Assembly: GCA_039707655.1 (NCBI GenBank)
Contig: CM077666.1
Span: 299,920,166-299,984,165 of the forward strand
Source: Elymus sibiricus
Taxonomy: Eukaryota > Streptophyta > Magnoliopsida > Poales > Poaceae
Direction: 5' to 3'
Length of the DNA stretch: 64,000 nt
In this document: positions 35,307 to 45,488 of the stretch, one piece after another
How the letters are laid out: each line of letters starts with the position of its first letter
Position numbering within the stretch: the stretch's first letter is position 1
The notes under the pieces: model-generated
The model's database searches: none
What the model saw: the letters and a program-made list of their open reading frames with translations, nothing else
What the model was told of the DNA's origin: nothing
Translations under genes and position numbers: made by a program

Positions 35307-36560
35307 GGCTTTTAGCATCTCAAAGACTAAAAAGCACATGTCAACTCCCAACCCATATTGATCCGCATCGAAGAAGACCCTCGTGTCGTCTCCCCAGGGG
35401 TGAACGCTCGCGCCACCAGAGACCCTCGCACTGCTGCTTCCCCATCCGCCGCTGCCACCGGCGTAGGCTGCGGTGGCGGCGGGCCCGGCGCCAAAGGAAC
35501 CGGGATCTGGACGCGGCGGCGATCTCCTGGTGCGGCTGGGGCGTGGCCGGGAGGGAGTTGCGCGCAACGTCCAGGGCGGCGCCCCTGGTTGTGCGGCGGA
35601 CGCGCTACCCTTCATGACCCGCGGGATCCGAGGTCTCCGGCGATGGTGGGCATGGCGGCGGCCGTGTGGATCTGGATCCCACCTAGATCCGTCGTCAACT
35701 CTTCATGTGGATGGTCGGCGGCGCGATGAGGGCTCCGGTGAGGGGATGGAGGATCTCCGGCGGAGAACCGGTGGCGGCATACGTCTTCATGGCGAAGCTC
35801 CGCGCGGTTCCAGCCAGCCGCGAGATCGGGACGACACGGCTTCCGGTGAAAATTGCACCTGACTGCAGTCTTGGCGGACGATGGCGGCGTCTCTGAAGTC
35901 GTTTCCTTCTCGACGCATCGTTGTTGCAGGCCACGTCAACTCGATCGGGATGTTCCGGGGGAAACCCTAGATCTGGGTCTACCGGATCGGACGATGACGG
36001 CACCTTCGGTGTCGTTCTTCCTCCTGGGGCCATCGTTTTGGAGCAAGTGTTGGCTGGAGGGGACAAGAGGAGGAGCGGTGTTACATCTACCACAAGGCCG
36101 AAGGCGGATCCCGGCGGCATGACGCTGCGGAGTTTCGGCGACGGGCCGTGTGGATGGATACGCGCAGGATGGTGGCGTTGTCTGGCGCCGTGGTGGCGTC
36201 GACAGCAGGCCTGGTAAGGTTGGTGCGTCAGTACCTGCTCTGGAGATGGATCGGTGGAAGACGGCGGTGACGACCTCTGAGAGTGCGCCGGACCGGTGTG
36301 TGACCCAGTCCCGGCATTGTGGCTTGGCTGGGGCATCCGGCTTTAGATGTTAGGCTTTGGTGCGATTTCTGTTTGGTATTCGGCTCGGACATTCGGCACC
36401 CCTTCATCAAAGGGATAGGAGTAACGACAGGTGTTACCAAGATGGTGGCTTCAGGCTTACTGATGTATTACTTTGTAAGGTCTTTGTGAATAATTAATAA
36501 AATGGCTGCATGCATCGCCCAGATGCAGAGGCCGGGGTATATCCTCCTTTTCAAAAAAAA
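35307..36560 (+). mobile_element. Non-autonomous retroposon with LINE-like tail, 1.25 kb
   Basis: It is flanked by a 16-base direct repeat, AATTGAGTATAACAAT (35291-35306 and 36560-36575, sharing one A with the tail), and ends in an A-run at 36553-36560. The end sequence (GGCTGCATGCATCGCCCAGA, then a short C/T-rich stretch) resembles the 3' end of a second type of plant LINE. The GC-rich body (35390-36340) has only short overlapping ORFs and no RT. It is probably a 5'-truncated or internally deleted LINE, or a LINE-mobilised non-autonomous family. Confidence 0.82.
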
Positions 36561-36647
36561 ATTGAGTATAACAATCACTGCTTGACTGCATCAGACAGAT
36601 TGCATCATCATGTCAGTGTAGCGAGTAGCAGAAAAAACACACACATT

Positions 36648-37146
36648 TTTTTTTGAACAAGGAAAGGCGCACAAAGCGCCAATATATTCAGCTCAGTAGC
36701 AGAATACAACATGTTACAGCATGTAGTACAAAGCCCTGTAGAGACAAGGTAGAGAGGATAGAAGATACAGGGCAGAGCAAGATCCAGTGAGCGAAGCAAA
36801 GCAGCTAAAGACAGGTTCAGTAGCCTAACTAAGAACCTGATGAGCATCATTGTGGGCAACTCTATTAATCTCCCTAGAAATGTGACACCTTTGCCAGAGA
36901 AAGGTTGTCCGTCAGGAAAGTTGGTTGAGCCACCTGCAAGAGTTGGGTAATCTTGGCAGCAGGAAGGAGAGCCAGCACTTTTGCTTGAAGGGGCAAAGTT
37001 GTCATCGGGGCCGAGGCCTGGACCCGTACGTCGACATTCCTGTGTTCGTGCAAGAAGTTGAGAAAGACACCGACGCCTGTGCCGACACTGCCATTTAGTA
37101 AACCTGATGCGGGAGTGGGCGCCTCCTGTTGAGTTTGTGCTTCCAA
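36648..37146 (-). pseudogene. LINE 3' fragment with RNase H-like domain (copy 1)
   Basis: On the minus strand the reading GVGVFLNFLHEHRNVDVRV, then PTFLTDNLSL, is the RNase H-like fold found at the C-terminus of some plant LINEs. The T-run at 36648-36655 would be its poly(A) tail on the minus strand. It is diverged from, and lies next to, the second copy at 37200-37830. Confidence 0.65.
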
Positions 37147-37199
37147 ACTAGCTTTAGAAGAGCTTTAACCTGATGAGAAAACTGAAAAAACTGATTCCT

Positions 37200-37896
37200 T
37201 GGTTAGGCTTGAATATCATTCAGCTCAATAGCATCGTACAACATGAATTACAAAGCCCTGAAAATTAAAATTAGAGAGAAGAGAGACTATAGGGCATGGC
37301 AAATTCCTGTGAGCTGAAGCAAAGCAACTTATGTCAGGTTCTGAAACCGACCTAAGAACCTGATGAGCAACATTATGAGCAATCCCATTGACCTCTCTAG
37401 ATATATGAAACACCTGAGATTGAAGATCCCTAGAGAAGGAGAAGAAATCCGCCAAAGTTTTCCTGATAGTCCAAGGAGTAGAGGCCTCTGAAATCTTTCT
37501 GCTCGCCGCAACTGAAGCCAAGGAAAGGCAATCTGTGAGAAAAGTGGGCTGAGCAATTTGGAGACGTTTAGCTACCTGAGCAGCAAAAAGAAGGGCAAGA
37601 GCTTCCGCCTGAAGAGGCGAGCTGGTGATGGAAGTGGAGGCTTGAATCTGCACATTAACTTCGACTTGATCCTGAAAAAAATAGAGAAAAACTCCAACAC
37701 CAGTAGCCGCAGCTCCTTGAGGCATGAGAAAGAGGTCGTTGGAGTTGAGGTTGAGGATGCGTCCGTCGTCGAGGCAGGGGAGGCTGATGGCAAGGTGGAG
37801 GTGGCCAAGGCAAGGCGCTGAATCGGAGAGTTGGGAAGGCTGCCGAGGATATCTCTCGTCCTGCTTTGTGCTTTTGTGTGGCCACGAATCAATCAA
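37200..37896 (-). pseudogene. LINE 3' fragment with RNase H-like domain (copy 2)
   Basis: A minus-strand frame of 223 codons (37225-37896). The C-terminal part carries the RNase H-like signature: GVGVFLYFFQDQ, PTFLTDCLSLASV and FHISREVNGIAHNVAHQVL, the last being the histidine/asparagine-rich end of this fold. The N-terminal 50 residues are not recognisable. The tail (ATTGAGCTGAATGATATTC on the minus strand) is shared with copy 1. Without RT it is a 5'-truncated LINE, or less likely a solitary RNase H-like gene. Confidence 0.6.
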
Positions 37897-37899
37897 TTC

Positions 37900-39496
37900 G
37901 ATTAGCTTTGGTGCTACACAGAGGACGTCACCGTCGTTAGGTACTGTCGGTACTGTCGTACTGAGGTGCTAGGAAGAGAGGTTGCACCTACATCTGTCGT
38001 GGAAGGCCGTGCCGAGAGGAGAAGCTAAGGGGCAGAGTGACGTCGTGTGGTCCACTCTAGGAACCGCCTCCACCTTGGGACAATGCGACACCAAGGCTGC
38101 CTCCGGCGGTGAGACGCCGCTATTCCAAGGGCGCCGTTTCGTGTGCGCCTGAGGGAGCCGAGCGAATGGCGTCGCATCTCACCGTAGGGAGCCAAGCCGA
38201 GAACCACCATGCCCGGGGATGAGAGCCGCATAACCTCTCACCATGTCGAGATGCTGCTGGAGGTGGCGAGGCGTGGGGAGTGCAGGAGGTTGCGAGGTGG
38301 CCTTTGGACAGCGTGTCGCGCCAAGGAGGGTGTCGTTCGCCATGAGATGTCGCGGGCCAAGGCCACCTCTCGGAGCGCCTCGATGTATTGGCCAAGGGCC
38401 GTCACTGCCGCGCAGGGAGACGCCCCGAGGCCGAGGACCACGTCAGGAGGCCGCACCAAGTAATCGTTCCTTGGGGCGCCTCCACGTACTTGCCGTCCGA
38501 GACCACAACCGCTGCAAAGCAGTTGGGCAGTGAGGCGACCGAGGGCTACACTGCCACGCACCACGCTGAGGGGAGCCTTCCCGCGCACCTATTGTTGGTC
38601 GCTTCTCCGCGAGCAGCTGTTCAGACATCCGCTTTGACCCCGTAAGCCACCAGCTTGACCGCACGGAGATGGGATGGGGGTGGCGCCGCGAGGAAAGATG
38701 GGAGCCTCCCGATGCGACAAGGAAAGCAGGGAGGAGGCGAGGTATAGACCATCCGAAATAAGAATAGCCATTTTACAGGCATCTACGGCGGTGGAGCAGT
38801 GGCACGCGATACGTCGAGAGCCTTCCAAAGAGAGGAGAGAACCGACACGGAGGCAGATAGGATCGAATGAACCATCGCCGAACACAACGCGAGGCAAAAC
38901 AGAAACGAATCAATCGGCTAGAAAACGGCAACAACCACAGACGCTGCTTACACATCTCTATCCCCTGAATTACAAATGGTAGCCCCACAAAATCAGCTGA
39001 GAAGCCTAAAAATATCTCAAACAAACCAGGAAATTCTATTCCTAGGGGAAACAGAGACGTTAGTGATAGTGATGGTCTGGGTTGGCCATGTATGTCAATG
39101 TTCATCTGAATCCGAATAAGCTGTAAATGTGTTTGTGACCTTTGGAACGGAGCATTTTATTTTATTTTCTGGCGGGGAGGAGCCTTTTTCTTCGTTTGCA
39201 GAGACATAAAAATGGCTGCGGCATGCATAAATTCCTGTTTTTGTTTGGTTTGGAGAAAGGAGAGGTTGACTGCCAATGTCCAGTGAGGAGTTGGCCACAG
39301 GAGAATACCCTTGTGTGGTTAGGACCTAACCGTTAGGCCATGTCATGGACTTACGATTACGACTGAACTGAAAACATACACCATAGTTCTGTCATGCACA
39401 ATCTTGACAAGTTCCTAGACAATGCACATGAAGTTGACCTGAAGAACAACGGAGTTGACTACAATATCGCGCCTTACATTCTCACACTATTTTAGA
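37900..39496. other. Unassigned sequence, GC-rich to 38900
   Basis: Open frames exist on both strands, for example 38238-38588 on the minus strand, but they overlap each other and match no family I know. The part from 38990 to 39496 is AT-richer and shows nothing. Confidence 0.5.
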
Positions 39497-40275
39497 TCAT
39501 GTGGGTACCAGAAACTCCACATGGCCGTCGTCCATGCCCAACTCTAAGACGGCCGCGACCATGGTTCCAAGAACCACCAGACCTGCAACGGCAATGGCGG
39601 CAAACCGTCCAACCTTGCATGTAGCCCATCTGCCTCCCTCCGTCTTCCTCATCTCGCCGGCCGCTGCATTCTCACCTAGCGAGAACAGGGACGTGGACGC
39701 GGTAGATCCAGAGGACAATGTGCTCCACGAGTAGCCGCAGCTGCAGCCACAGGGACAGCGCGGGATGGTACACTCGCAGGAGCAGGAGCGCGAGGAGGCG
39801 GCCGCCATGGCTGCTACAGCGACGAAGGACGCGGCATCCCCGGAGCATACGCTGGACGCGTCTTCCTCGTAGGTTCGGATCTTGCCACCGCCGTCGACCG
39901 TGACTTCGGTGCTAGCACTGGCGCCGCTGCTGCTGATCTGCTGGAGCGAGGAGAGCAGCTTCCTCGGCGTCGTCGGCGAGCGCCCTAGGAGTATAGGGCA
40001 GAGGTCCGGCGTTATCGGCCCGGCACCGGTGACGATGGCCGAAGAAGGCGTGCCGGCGATGGTGGTGTCCGAGTGGCTACGGCGATGGCGCAGCCGCGGC
40101 GCCATGGTCGTGGAACGGCTGGCGCTGTATTCGTCCAGTACCTCTCCAGGTCCCTCAGCCGCCGCTCCAGAAGGTCGACACGGAAGGCAACGATGACGTC
40201 GTGGTCGCAGGCAGGCCGACGAAGCGCGAGGTCGTGGGGGTGGTGGGGACTGGTGGCCGTGCTACAGGTGCTCAT
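39497..40275 (-). pseudogene. Host gene for a small C-terminal membrane protein, one frameshift
   Basis: A minus-strand frame of 202 codons (40105 to 39497) starts MAPRLRHRRSHSDTT. It is rich in Ser/Thr, has a cysteine cluster (SRSCSCECTIPRCPCGCSCG, about residues 104-123), and a hydrophobic segment near residues 169-191 (FAAIAVAGLVVLGTMVAAVL) suitable for one membrane span. An upstream frame from ATG 40275 (MSTCSTATSPHHPHD, with a helical DLLERRLRDLE segment) runs into the same region in another frame. A single missing base near 40143-40150 would account for the break. The gene either starts at 40275 and is frameshifted here, or uses the internal ATG at 40105. The protein family is unknown to me. 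Composition and the absence of TE motifs argue for a host gene. Confidence 0.6.
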
Positions 40276-40336
40276 GGCCGTATACGCCGCGCCGTGGCGA
40301 GAGTGGAAGTGTGGAACTGCGGCAGCGCGAGACGGA

Positions 40337-40348
40337 GGCTAAAATAGA
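40337..40348 (-). promoter_or_regulatory. TATA-like site of the minus-strand gene
   Basis: The minus strand reads CTCTATTTTAGC here, about 65 bases before the ATG at 40275 and about 20 bases from the copia insertion. A weak match, assigned by position only. Confidence 0.3.
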
Positions 40349-40367
40349 GGTGGGTGGTTGTGCGCTG

Positions 40368-40526
40368 TATTAGAGTACAGGTCAGTTACGGATAGTAAAT
40401 CCAGCAAGGTTTGGAATTGTAATCTATCTCTATTAGTCTTGAAGTCCAAGTTTTGTAATCTATATAAACAACCCTTCGAGGCCCCAATCAATACAACATA
40501 CAACAATTATTATTCTTTAATGATCA
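40368..40526 (+). repeat. Copia 5' LTR, 159 bp
   Basis: It contains a TATA box (TATATAAA, 40461-40468) and ends ATGATCA before the primer site at 40527. Confidence 0.93.
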
Positions 40527-40540
40527 TGGTATCAGACGCC
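40527..40540 (+). other. Copia primer-binding site
   Basis: TGGTATCAGACGCC directly abuts the 5' LTR. It is of the initiator tRNA-Met type. Confidence 0.8.
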
Positions 40541-40560
40541 TAGGTTTTTCCGCACCTGGC

Positions 40561-41964
40561 ATGGCATCGCCGCCAACGCCGCCGCCGCGGCCGACTCGGC
40601 CCCTCTTCTCCATAACCGAGTTCCGCGCCGCCGGTGCCCCTACCTCCTCTACAACCACCCAACTAGCTCCTCTTCAACTACCAATGCTTTCCCTAGCCGA
40701 CACCATCGCCGACGTCTCCCCCTTCATCCCGATCTCTCTCGATCTTGGCGCCCACAACTACTACCATTGGCGCCACCCCTTCAACATCCACCTCGGCCGC
40801 TGCGGCCTCCGCCACCACATCGACCCGTCCTACCCTCCGCAGCCCGCCGATCCCCGCTGGGTGAAAGACGATCTCGCCATCATCCAGTGGATTTACACCC
40901 GCATCTCCACGGAGCTCTTCAATCTGGTCTCCTCCGACGATGCATCCGCCGCCGAGCTTTGGGCCTCCCTTCAGCAGCTGTTCCAGGATAACTCCGACGC
41001 GCGCATCAACGCCCTCCACACTGAGCTCCGTACGACCGTCCAGGGAGATGCTCCGGTCACCGTCTTCTGCCAGAGGATCAAGGCCATCGGCGACGAACTC
41101 CGTGAACTCGGTGATCACGTCGACGACCGCGCCCTCATCAACGCCCTCCTCGTCGGCCTCGGCGAGCAGTTCGACAAGCAGCAGTCCTTCATACCCATGC
41201 TCAAGCCCTACCCTACCTTCAAGGAGGTCCGCTCCCTCCTCCAGCAAGAAGAGAAGAACCAAGCTCGCAAGGCTCAACGGCCACCGCAGGTGTTCCACGC
41301 TGCCGCGCCTGGGCTGCCGCGCCAATCTGCTGCACCCGCTCCTCCTCCCGCGGTGACACCGGCAAGCCTGTGGCAGCCGGCAGGCCCGGCAAGCCCGGCA
41401 GCCCCGGCAAGCCCAGCAGCTCCTTCACCACCGCCAGGCTGGCGCCCGAGCCCTAACTACCGGGGCAAGAATCCGATCTACCGCCCCCCTGCTCCTCGCC
41501 CCGCCGGCACCGCACCAGCTCCGCCATCGGCCGCTCCATTGCCACCAGCTCCTTCGACATGGTCTCCTCAGCACGATCCCTGGACCGGCCTTGTTCAAGC
41601 TTGGCCGATGCCCTGGTCGGCCCCTTCGCCGTACGGCGCCCCCCTGCTTACACGGGCACGTGGAGCCCTGGCCTCCGCCCGGCCACCGGCTCTCCTGGAC
41701 TCCTTGGGCCCAAGCCGTCGGCGCATGTCTACACCGCCACTCCTACGCCACCTCCCAGCGTGCCAGGACTACTGCCACCCTGCTACACCTTGCCGGCTTC
41801 TTACGGCCCCTTGCCGGCCTTGCCGGCCTCTTACGGCACCTTGCCGGCCCCGGCAGCATACTACCAGTCGCCGACCCTGCCCTACGCTCCCATGCACGCT
41901 CCTGGCCCCTCTGCTCCTCCACAGCAGCCGGCCTGGGATCAAGCCGCCTTCATCAACGCCATGA
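40561..41964 (+). CDS. Copia gag (reading shifts near 41639)
   Basis: ATG at 40561 follows the primer site closely. Residues about 40-220 form the copia gag domain: LGAHNYYHWRHPFNIHLGRC, WIYTRISTELFNLV, LWASLQQLFQ, and VFCQRIKAIGDELRELGDHV. A proline/alanine-rich stretch follows (residues about 250-350). No zinc knuckle is visible. The frame that continues into protease is the one starting at 41559. The switch falls at a run of six C (41639-41644), where one extra C would keep a single frame. Residues after that point in this ORF are out-of-frame sequence. One-base loss is the simplest explanation. Confidence 0.85.
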   Translation: MASPPTPPPRPTRPLFSITEFRAAGAPTSSTTTQLAPLQLPMLSLADTIADVSPFIPISLDLGAHNYYHWRHPFNIHLGRCGLRHHIDPSYPPQPADPRWVKDDLAIIQWIYTRISTELFNLVSSDDASAAELWASLQQLFQDNSDARINALHTELRTTVQGDAPVTVFCQRIKAIGDELRELGDHVDDRALINALLVGLGEQFDKQQSFIPMLKPYPTFKEVRSLLQQEEKNQARKAQRPPQVFHAAAPGLPRQSAAPAPPPAVTPASLWQPAGPASPAAPASPAAPSPPPGWRPSPNYRGKNPIYRPPAPRPAGTAPAPPSAAPLPPAPSTWSPQHDPWTGLVQAWPMPWSAPSPYGAPLLTRARGALASARPPALLDSLGPSRRRMSTPPLLRHLPACQDYCHPATPCRLLTAPCRPCRPLTAPCRPRQHTTSRRPCPTLPCTLLAPLLLHSSRPGIKPPSSTP

Positions 41965-44900
41965 ACAACTTTACTCTCAATAATGCAGGTACGGATTGGA
42001 TTTTCGATTCTGGTGCATCCTCGCATATGTCTTCAAATATGAATTTGCTGTCAGCTTGCTTCCCTTCTGCTTTTTCTACGATCACCATTGGTGATGGTTC
42101 CACCATACCTGTTTGTTGCACTGGTCATTCTTATATCTCTTCCTCTTTCGCCAATTTTCTTCTCCGCAATATTCTTGTTGCTCCTTCCCTCATCAAAAAT
42201 CTTATTTCAGTTCGCCAATTTTGTATTGACAATCGAGTAATTTTGGCTTTTGACCCTTTTGGTTTGTCTGTGAAGGATCTGGCAACGGGGAAGGAACTCG
42301 CTCGGTACAATAGCACGAGCGATCTCTATCCACTTCATGGCACACCTACATCCACTCCCCGGGCCATGCTTGCATCAGTTGATTTGTGGCATCGTCGTCT
42401 AGGACACCCCAATAAAAACACCTTGTCATCCTTGCTTCAAGAATTTTGTATTCCTAGTTCTAGTGTTCCTCATAATCCCTCTCTTTGTACTGCCTGTCAA
42501 TGCGGCAAACATGTTAGATTACCTTTTGGAACCTCTACTATCCTTAGTACTTTTCCTTTTGAATTAATTCACTGTGATTTATGGACCTCTCCCGTCCCTA
42601 GTGTCTCTAGTTACAAATATTATCTTGTGATTTTGGATGACTATTCTCATTATATTTGGACTTTTCCTCTCCGTGCTAAATCTGAAGTACATGCCATCTT
42701 TCTCAACTTTCGACAATATGTTCTTACACACTTTGGCTTGCCAATTAGATTTATTCAATGTGATAATGGTCGCGAATTTGACAACACTCAAAACCGCAAC
42801 TTCTTTCTCTCTCAAGGTATTCTTCTTCGTTTTTCCTGTCCTTATAACTCACCTCAAAACGGTAAAGCTGAACGTTCTCTTCGCTCCATTAATGATATTC
42901 TTCGCACCTTGCTACTACAAGCTTCTCTGCCCTCTCGTTTTTGGGCCGAAGCCCTTCGCACTGCCACACTACTTCTAAATATTCGACCAACTAAGACATG
43001 TCCTCTTTATTTGCCTTTTCAATCTCTTTTTCTCTCCCATCCCGATTATTCTTTTTTCCGTGTTTTTGGCTGTCTTTGTTTCCCGAACACCGCCTCTACC
43101 GCCTCCAACAAACTCAAACCACGTTCACTACCTTGCATTCATCTTGCTCTTTCTGACGATCACAAAGGATATCGCTGTTTCGATCCATCTTCTGGTCGCG
43201 TGCTTGTCTCTCGCCACGTCACATTCGATGAACACACTTTTCCTTATTCTGTCACTAACCCCGCATCAATCCCTACCACCACCAACCCTGCCGCGGCCTC
43301 TCTCTCTCCCGCGGCAAGGCTGGCAAGCCTGGCAAGCCCGGCAGTCCCGGCAGGTCCGGACCCGGCAAGCCCGGCAAGCCCGGCAAGCCCGGCAAGACCG
43401 GCAAGTCCGGCAAGTCCGGCAAGCCCGACCCCGGCAAGTCCGGCAAGCCCGACAAGCCCGGCAAGTCCGGTAAGCCCGGCAAGTCAGGCAAGCCCGGCAA
43501 GTCCGGCAAGCCCGGCCCCGGCAAGTCCGGCAAGCCCGGCAAGCCCGACCCCGGCAAGTCCGGCAAGCCCGGTAAGTCCGGCAAGTCCGACCCTGGCAAG
43601 TCCGGCAAGCCCGTCCCCGGCAAGCCCAGCCCCGCCAGGCTCCCAACCACCCCTCCCACCCAACGTTGTACCCATTCCACCACCTACTAATGATCACATC
43701 ATGTGCACCCGCGGCAAACGAGGATTCCTTCTACCCACCAAACGCCTCAACCTCACAGCCACCCCAACCCCGGCAACCCTTTCTCCTATTCCCTCTTCTT
43801 ACAAACGAGCTCTTCTTGATCCTCTTTGGCTCTCAGCTATGCGCGATGAATTTAACGCTCTTCAGCAAAATAACACATGGATTCTTGTTCCTAAACCTCC
43901 TGGTGTTAATGTTGTTTCTGGAAAATGGGTTTTTCGGCATAAATTTCATTCTGATGGCACCCTTGCTCGTTACAAAGCCAGATGGGTGTGTCGTGGTTTC
44001 TCTCAGCAACATGGCATTGATTTTGATGAAACCTTTTCTCCTGTTGTTAAACCAAGCACTATTCGCGTTGTTCTTAGTCTTGTCGTTTCCTCCTCTTGGC
44101 CCATTCATCAGCTAGACGTTAAAAATGCTTTTCTTCACGGCACTCTTAATGAAACAGTTTATTGTCAGCAACCATTTGGTTTTGAGAATCCCTCTTCTCC
44201 CAACTCTGTTTGCCTTCTTAACAAATCTCTTTATGGTCTTAAACAAGCTCCTCGTGCATGGTTTCAACGTTTTGCTGCCTTCATTCAAACAGTAGGTTTC
44301 ATACCCTCCAAATCTGATTCTTCCTTATTTATTTTTCGCTCCTCTTCCCACACTGCCTATCTCTTGCTTTATGTTGATGATATAGTTCTTACGGCTAGCT
44401 CTGACTCTTTTCTTCAACATATAATCTCTTCTCTTAGTAATGAATTTTCCATGACTGATCTTGGTCCTCTTCATCATTTTCTTGGCATTACTGTTTCTCG
44501 CACCATGACTACCCTTTTTCTCTCTCAACGCTCCTATCTTTTAGACTTGCTTTCTCGTTCTGGTATGTCTGATTGTCAACCCACTCGTACCCCGGCCGAC
44601 ATTGGTGCCAAATTGTCGGCTGATGGTGATCCTGTTTCTGACCCCATTTTGTATCGTAGCATCACCGGTGCCCTACAATATGCCACTCTCACTAGGCCCG
44701 ACATTTCATACTCCGTTCAGCAAGCCTGTCTTTTTATGCATGATCCTCGTGCTCCTCATCTTGCTCACGTCCACCGCATTCTTCGCTATTTAAAAGGAAC
44801 TCTTGATCATGGTCTTCTCATCAATTCTTCTTCTCCAACAAGCTTGACAGTTTATTCTGATGCAGACTGGGCAGGTTGTCCAGATACTCAACGGTCCACA

Positions 44901-45335
44901 TCCGGATTTTGTGTTTATTTGGATGATAATCTTGTTTCTTGGTGTTCTAAAAGGCAGGCAACAGTTTCCAGGTCTTCTGCTGAGGCTGAGTATAGGTCGG
45001 TTGCTCATGCTGTGGCTGAAGCGGTGTGGCTGCGTCAGCTTCTCGTGGAACTTCATCGCCCACTGGATCGTGCCACCATCGTTTATTGTGATAACATCTC
45101 TGCAGTATACATGGCTTCCAATCCAGTTCAGCATCGTCGCACCAAGCATATTGAGATTGGCATACACTTCGTTCGAGAGAAGGTGGCTCTTGGCGAGGTC
45201 CGCGTTCTTCATGTACCTACCAGTGCTCAATTTACTGACATTTTCACCAAAGGACTTCCGACTGCATCTTTCACCGACATACGCTCCAGTCTCAACATCG
45301 TTACTCCTGATGCTGAGACTGCGGGGGGATATTAG
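41559..45335 (+). CDS. Copia pol: protease, integrase, RT, RNase H
   Basis: 1258 codons without a stop; true pol sequence begins near 41645. Protease active site DSGASSHM is near residue 150. The pre-integrase motif HRRLGHPN is near 276. Integrase DDE residues are in HCDLW, QCDNGREF and NGKAERSLR (about 337, 400 and 439). The linker (residues about 585-700) is a P-A-S repeat. RT has MRDEFNALQQNNTW (757) and YVDDI (938). RNase H has SDADWAG, SSAEAEY and CDNISAV, but the last position reads KHIEIGIHF, with Gly (GGC 45159-45161) where an Asp is expected. The stop lies inside the 3' LTR at 45333-45335. The enzyme set is otherwise complete. Confidence 0.92.
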   Translation: MVSSARSLDRPCSSLADALVGPFAVRRPPAYTGTWSPGLRPATGSPGLLGPKPSAHVYTATPTPPPSVPGLLPPCYTLPASYGPLPALPASYGTLPAPAAYYQSPTLPYAPMHAPGPSAPPQQPAWDQAAFINAMNNFTLNNAGTDWIFDSGASSHMSSNMNLLSACFPSAFSTITIGDGSTIPVCCTGHSYISSSFANFLLRNILVAPSLIKNLISVRQFCIDNRVILAFDPFGLSVKDLATGKELARYNSTSDLYPLHGTPTSTPRAMLASVDLWHRRLGHPNKNTLSSLLQEFCIPSSSVPHNPSLCTACQCGKHVRLPFGTSTILSTFPFELIHCDLWTSPVPSVSSYKYYLVILDDYSHYIWTFPLRAKSEVHAIFLNFRQYVLTHFGLPIRFIQCDNGREFDNTQNRNFFLSQGILLRFSCPYNSPQNGKAERSLRSINDILRTLLLQASLPSRFWAEALRTATLLLNIRPTKTCPLYLPFQSLFLSHPDYSFFRVFGCLCFPNTASTASNKLKPRSLPCIHLALSDDHKGYRCFDPSSGRVLVSRHVTFDEHTFPYSVTNPASIPTTTNPAAASLSPAARLASLASPAVPAGPDPASPASPASPARPASPASPASPTPASPASPTSPASPVSPASQASPASPASPAPASPASPASPTPASPASPVSPASPTLASPASPSPASPAPPGSQPPLPPNVVPIPPPTNDHIMCTRGKRGFLLPTKRLNLTATPTPATLSPIPSSYKRALLDPLWLSAMRDEFNALQQNNTWILVPKPPGVNVVSGKWVFRHKFHSDGTLARYKARWVCRGFSQQHGIDFDETFSPVVKPSTIRVVLSLVVSSSWPIHQLDVKNAFLHGTLNETVYCQQPFGFENPSSPNSVCLLNKSLYGLKQAPRAWFQRFAAFIQTVGFIPSKSDSSLFIFRSSSHTAYLLLYVDDIVLTASSDSFLQHIISSLSNEFSMTDLGPLHHFLGITVSRTMTTLFLSQRSYLLDLLSRSGMSDCQPTRTPADIGAKLSADGDPVSDPILYRSITGALQYATLTRPDISYSVQQACLFMHDPRAPHLAHVHRILRYLKGTLDHGLLINSSSPTSLTVYSDADWAGCPDTQRSTSGFCVYLDDNLVSWCSKRQATVSRSSAEAEYRSVAHAVAEAVWLRQLLVELHRPLDRATIVYCDNISAVYMASNPVQHRRTKHIEIGIHFVREKVALGEVRVLHVPTSAQFTDIFTKGLPTASFTDIRSSLNIVTPDAETAGGY
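43310..43655 (+). repeat. 9-bp minisatellite encoding P-A-S repeats
   Basis: Tandem units of the type CCGGCAAGC with C/T and small variants run inside pol, between integrase and RT, and encode repeated Pro-Ala-Ser. Because the period is a multiple of three, the array is open in other frames and on the opposite strand. A short related run occurs in gag near 41375-41430. Confidence 0.92.
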
Positions 45336-45488
45336 AGTATAGGTCGGTTACGGATAGTATATCCGGCAAGGTTTGGAATTGTAATCTATCTCTATTAGTC
45401 TTGGAGTCCAAGTTTTGTAATCTATATAAACAGCCCTTCGAGGCCCCAATCAATACAACATACAACAGTTATTATTCTCCAATTATCA
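45330..45488 (+). repeat. Copia 3' LTR, 159 bp
   Basis: Partner of 40368-40526. TATA box at 45423-45430. Confidence 0.93.

Larger units (their letters stand above)
40368..45488 (+). mobile_element. Ty1/copia element with 159-bp LTRs, nearly intact
   Basis: The LTRs 40368-40526 and 45330-45488 are each exactly 159 bp and differ at 10 positions by eye. Flanking 5-mers are CGCTG and CGCAG, a TSD with one mutation. The primer site TGGTATCAGACGCC (40527) and a G-run polypurine tract (45321-45329) are present. The LTRs begin TATTAG instead of the usual TG. Coding is open except for a one-base frameshift in gag-pol. Integrase precedes RT, so this is Ty1/copia. Confidence 0.95.

Noticed and set aside
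37225..37896. Stand-alone RNase H-like host gene
   Set aside because: A diverged tandem copy of the same end (36648-37146) and a shared tail sequence favour 5'-truncated LINE copies, although a solitary gene is not fully excluded.
38238..38588. Minus-strand frame of 116 codons
   Set aside because: It overlaps open frames on the other strand in GC-rich sequence and has no recognisable motif; left as unassigned.
43266..43697. Minus-strand frames of 136-143 codons rich in GLP or CR repeats
   Set aside because: They are the opposite strand of the 9-bp minisatellite in pol, which is open in all frames because its period is a multiple of three.
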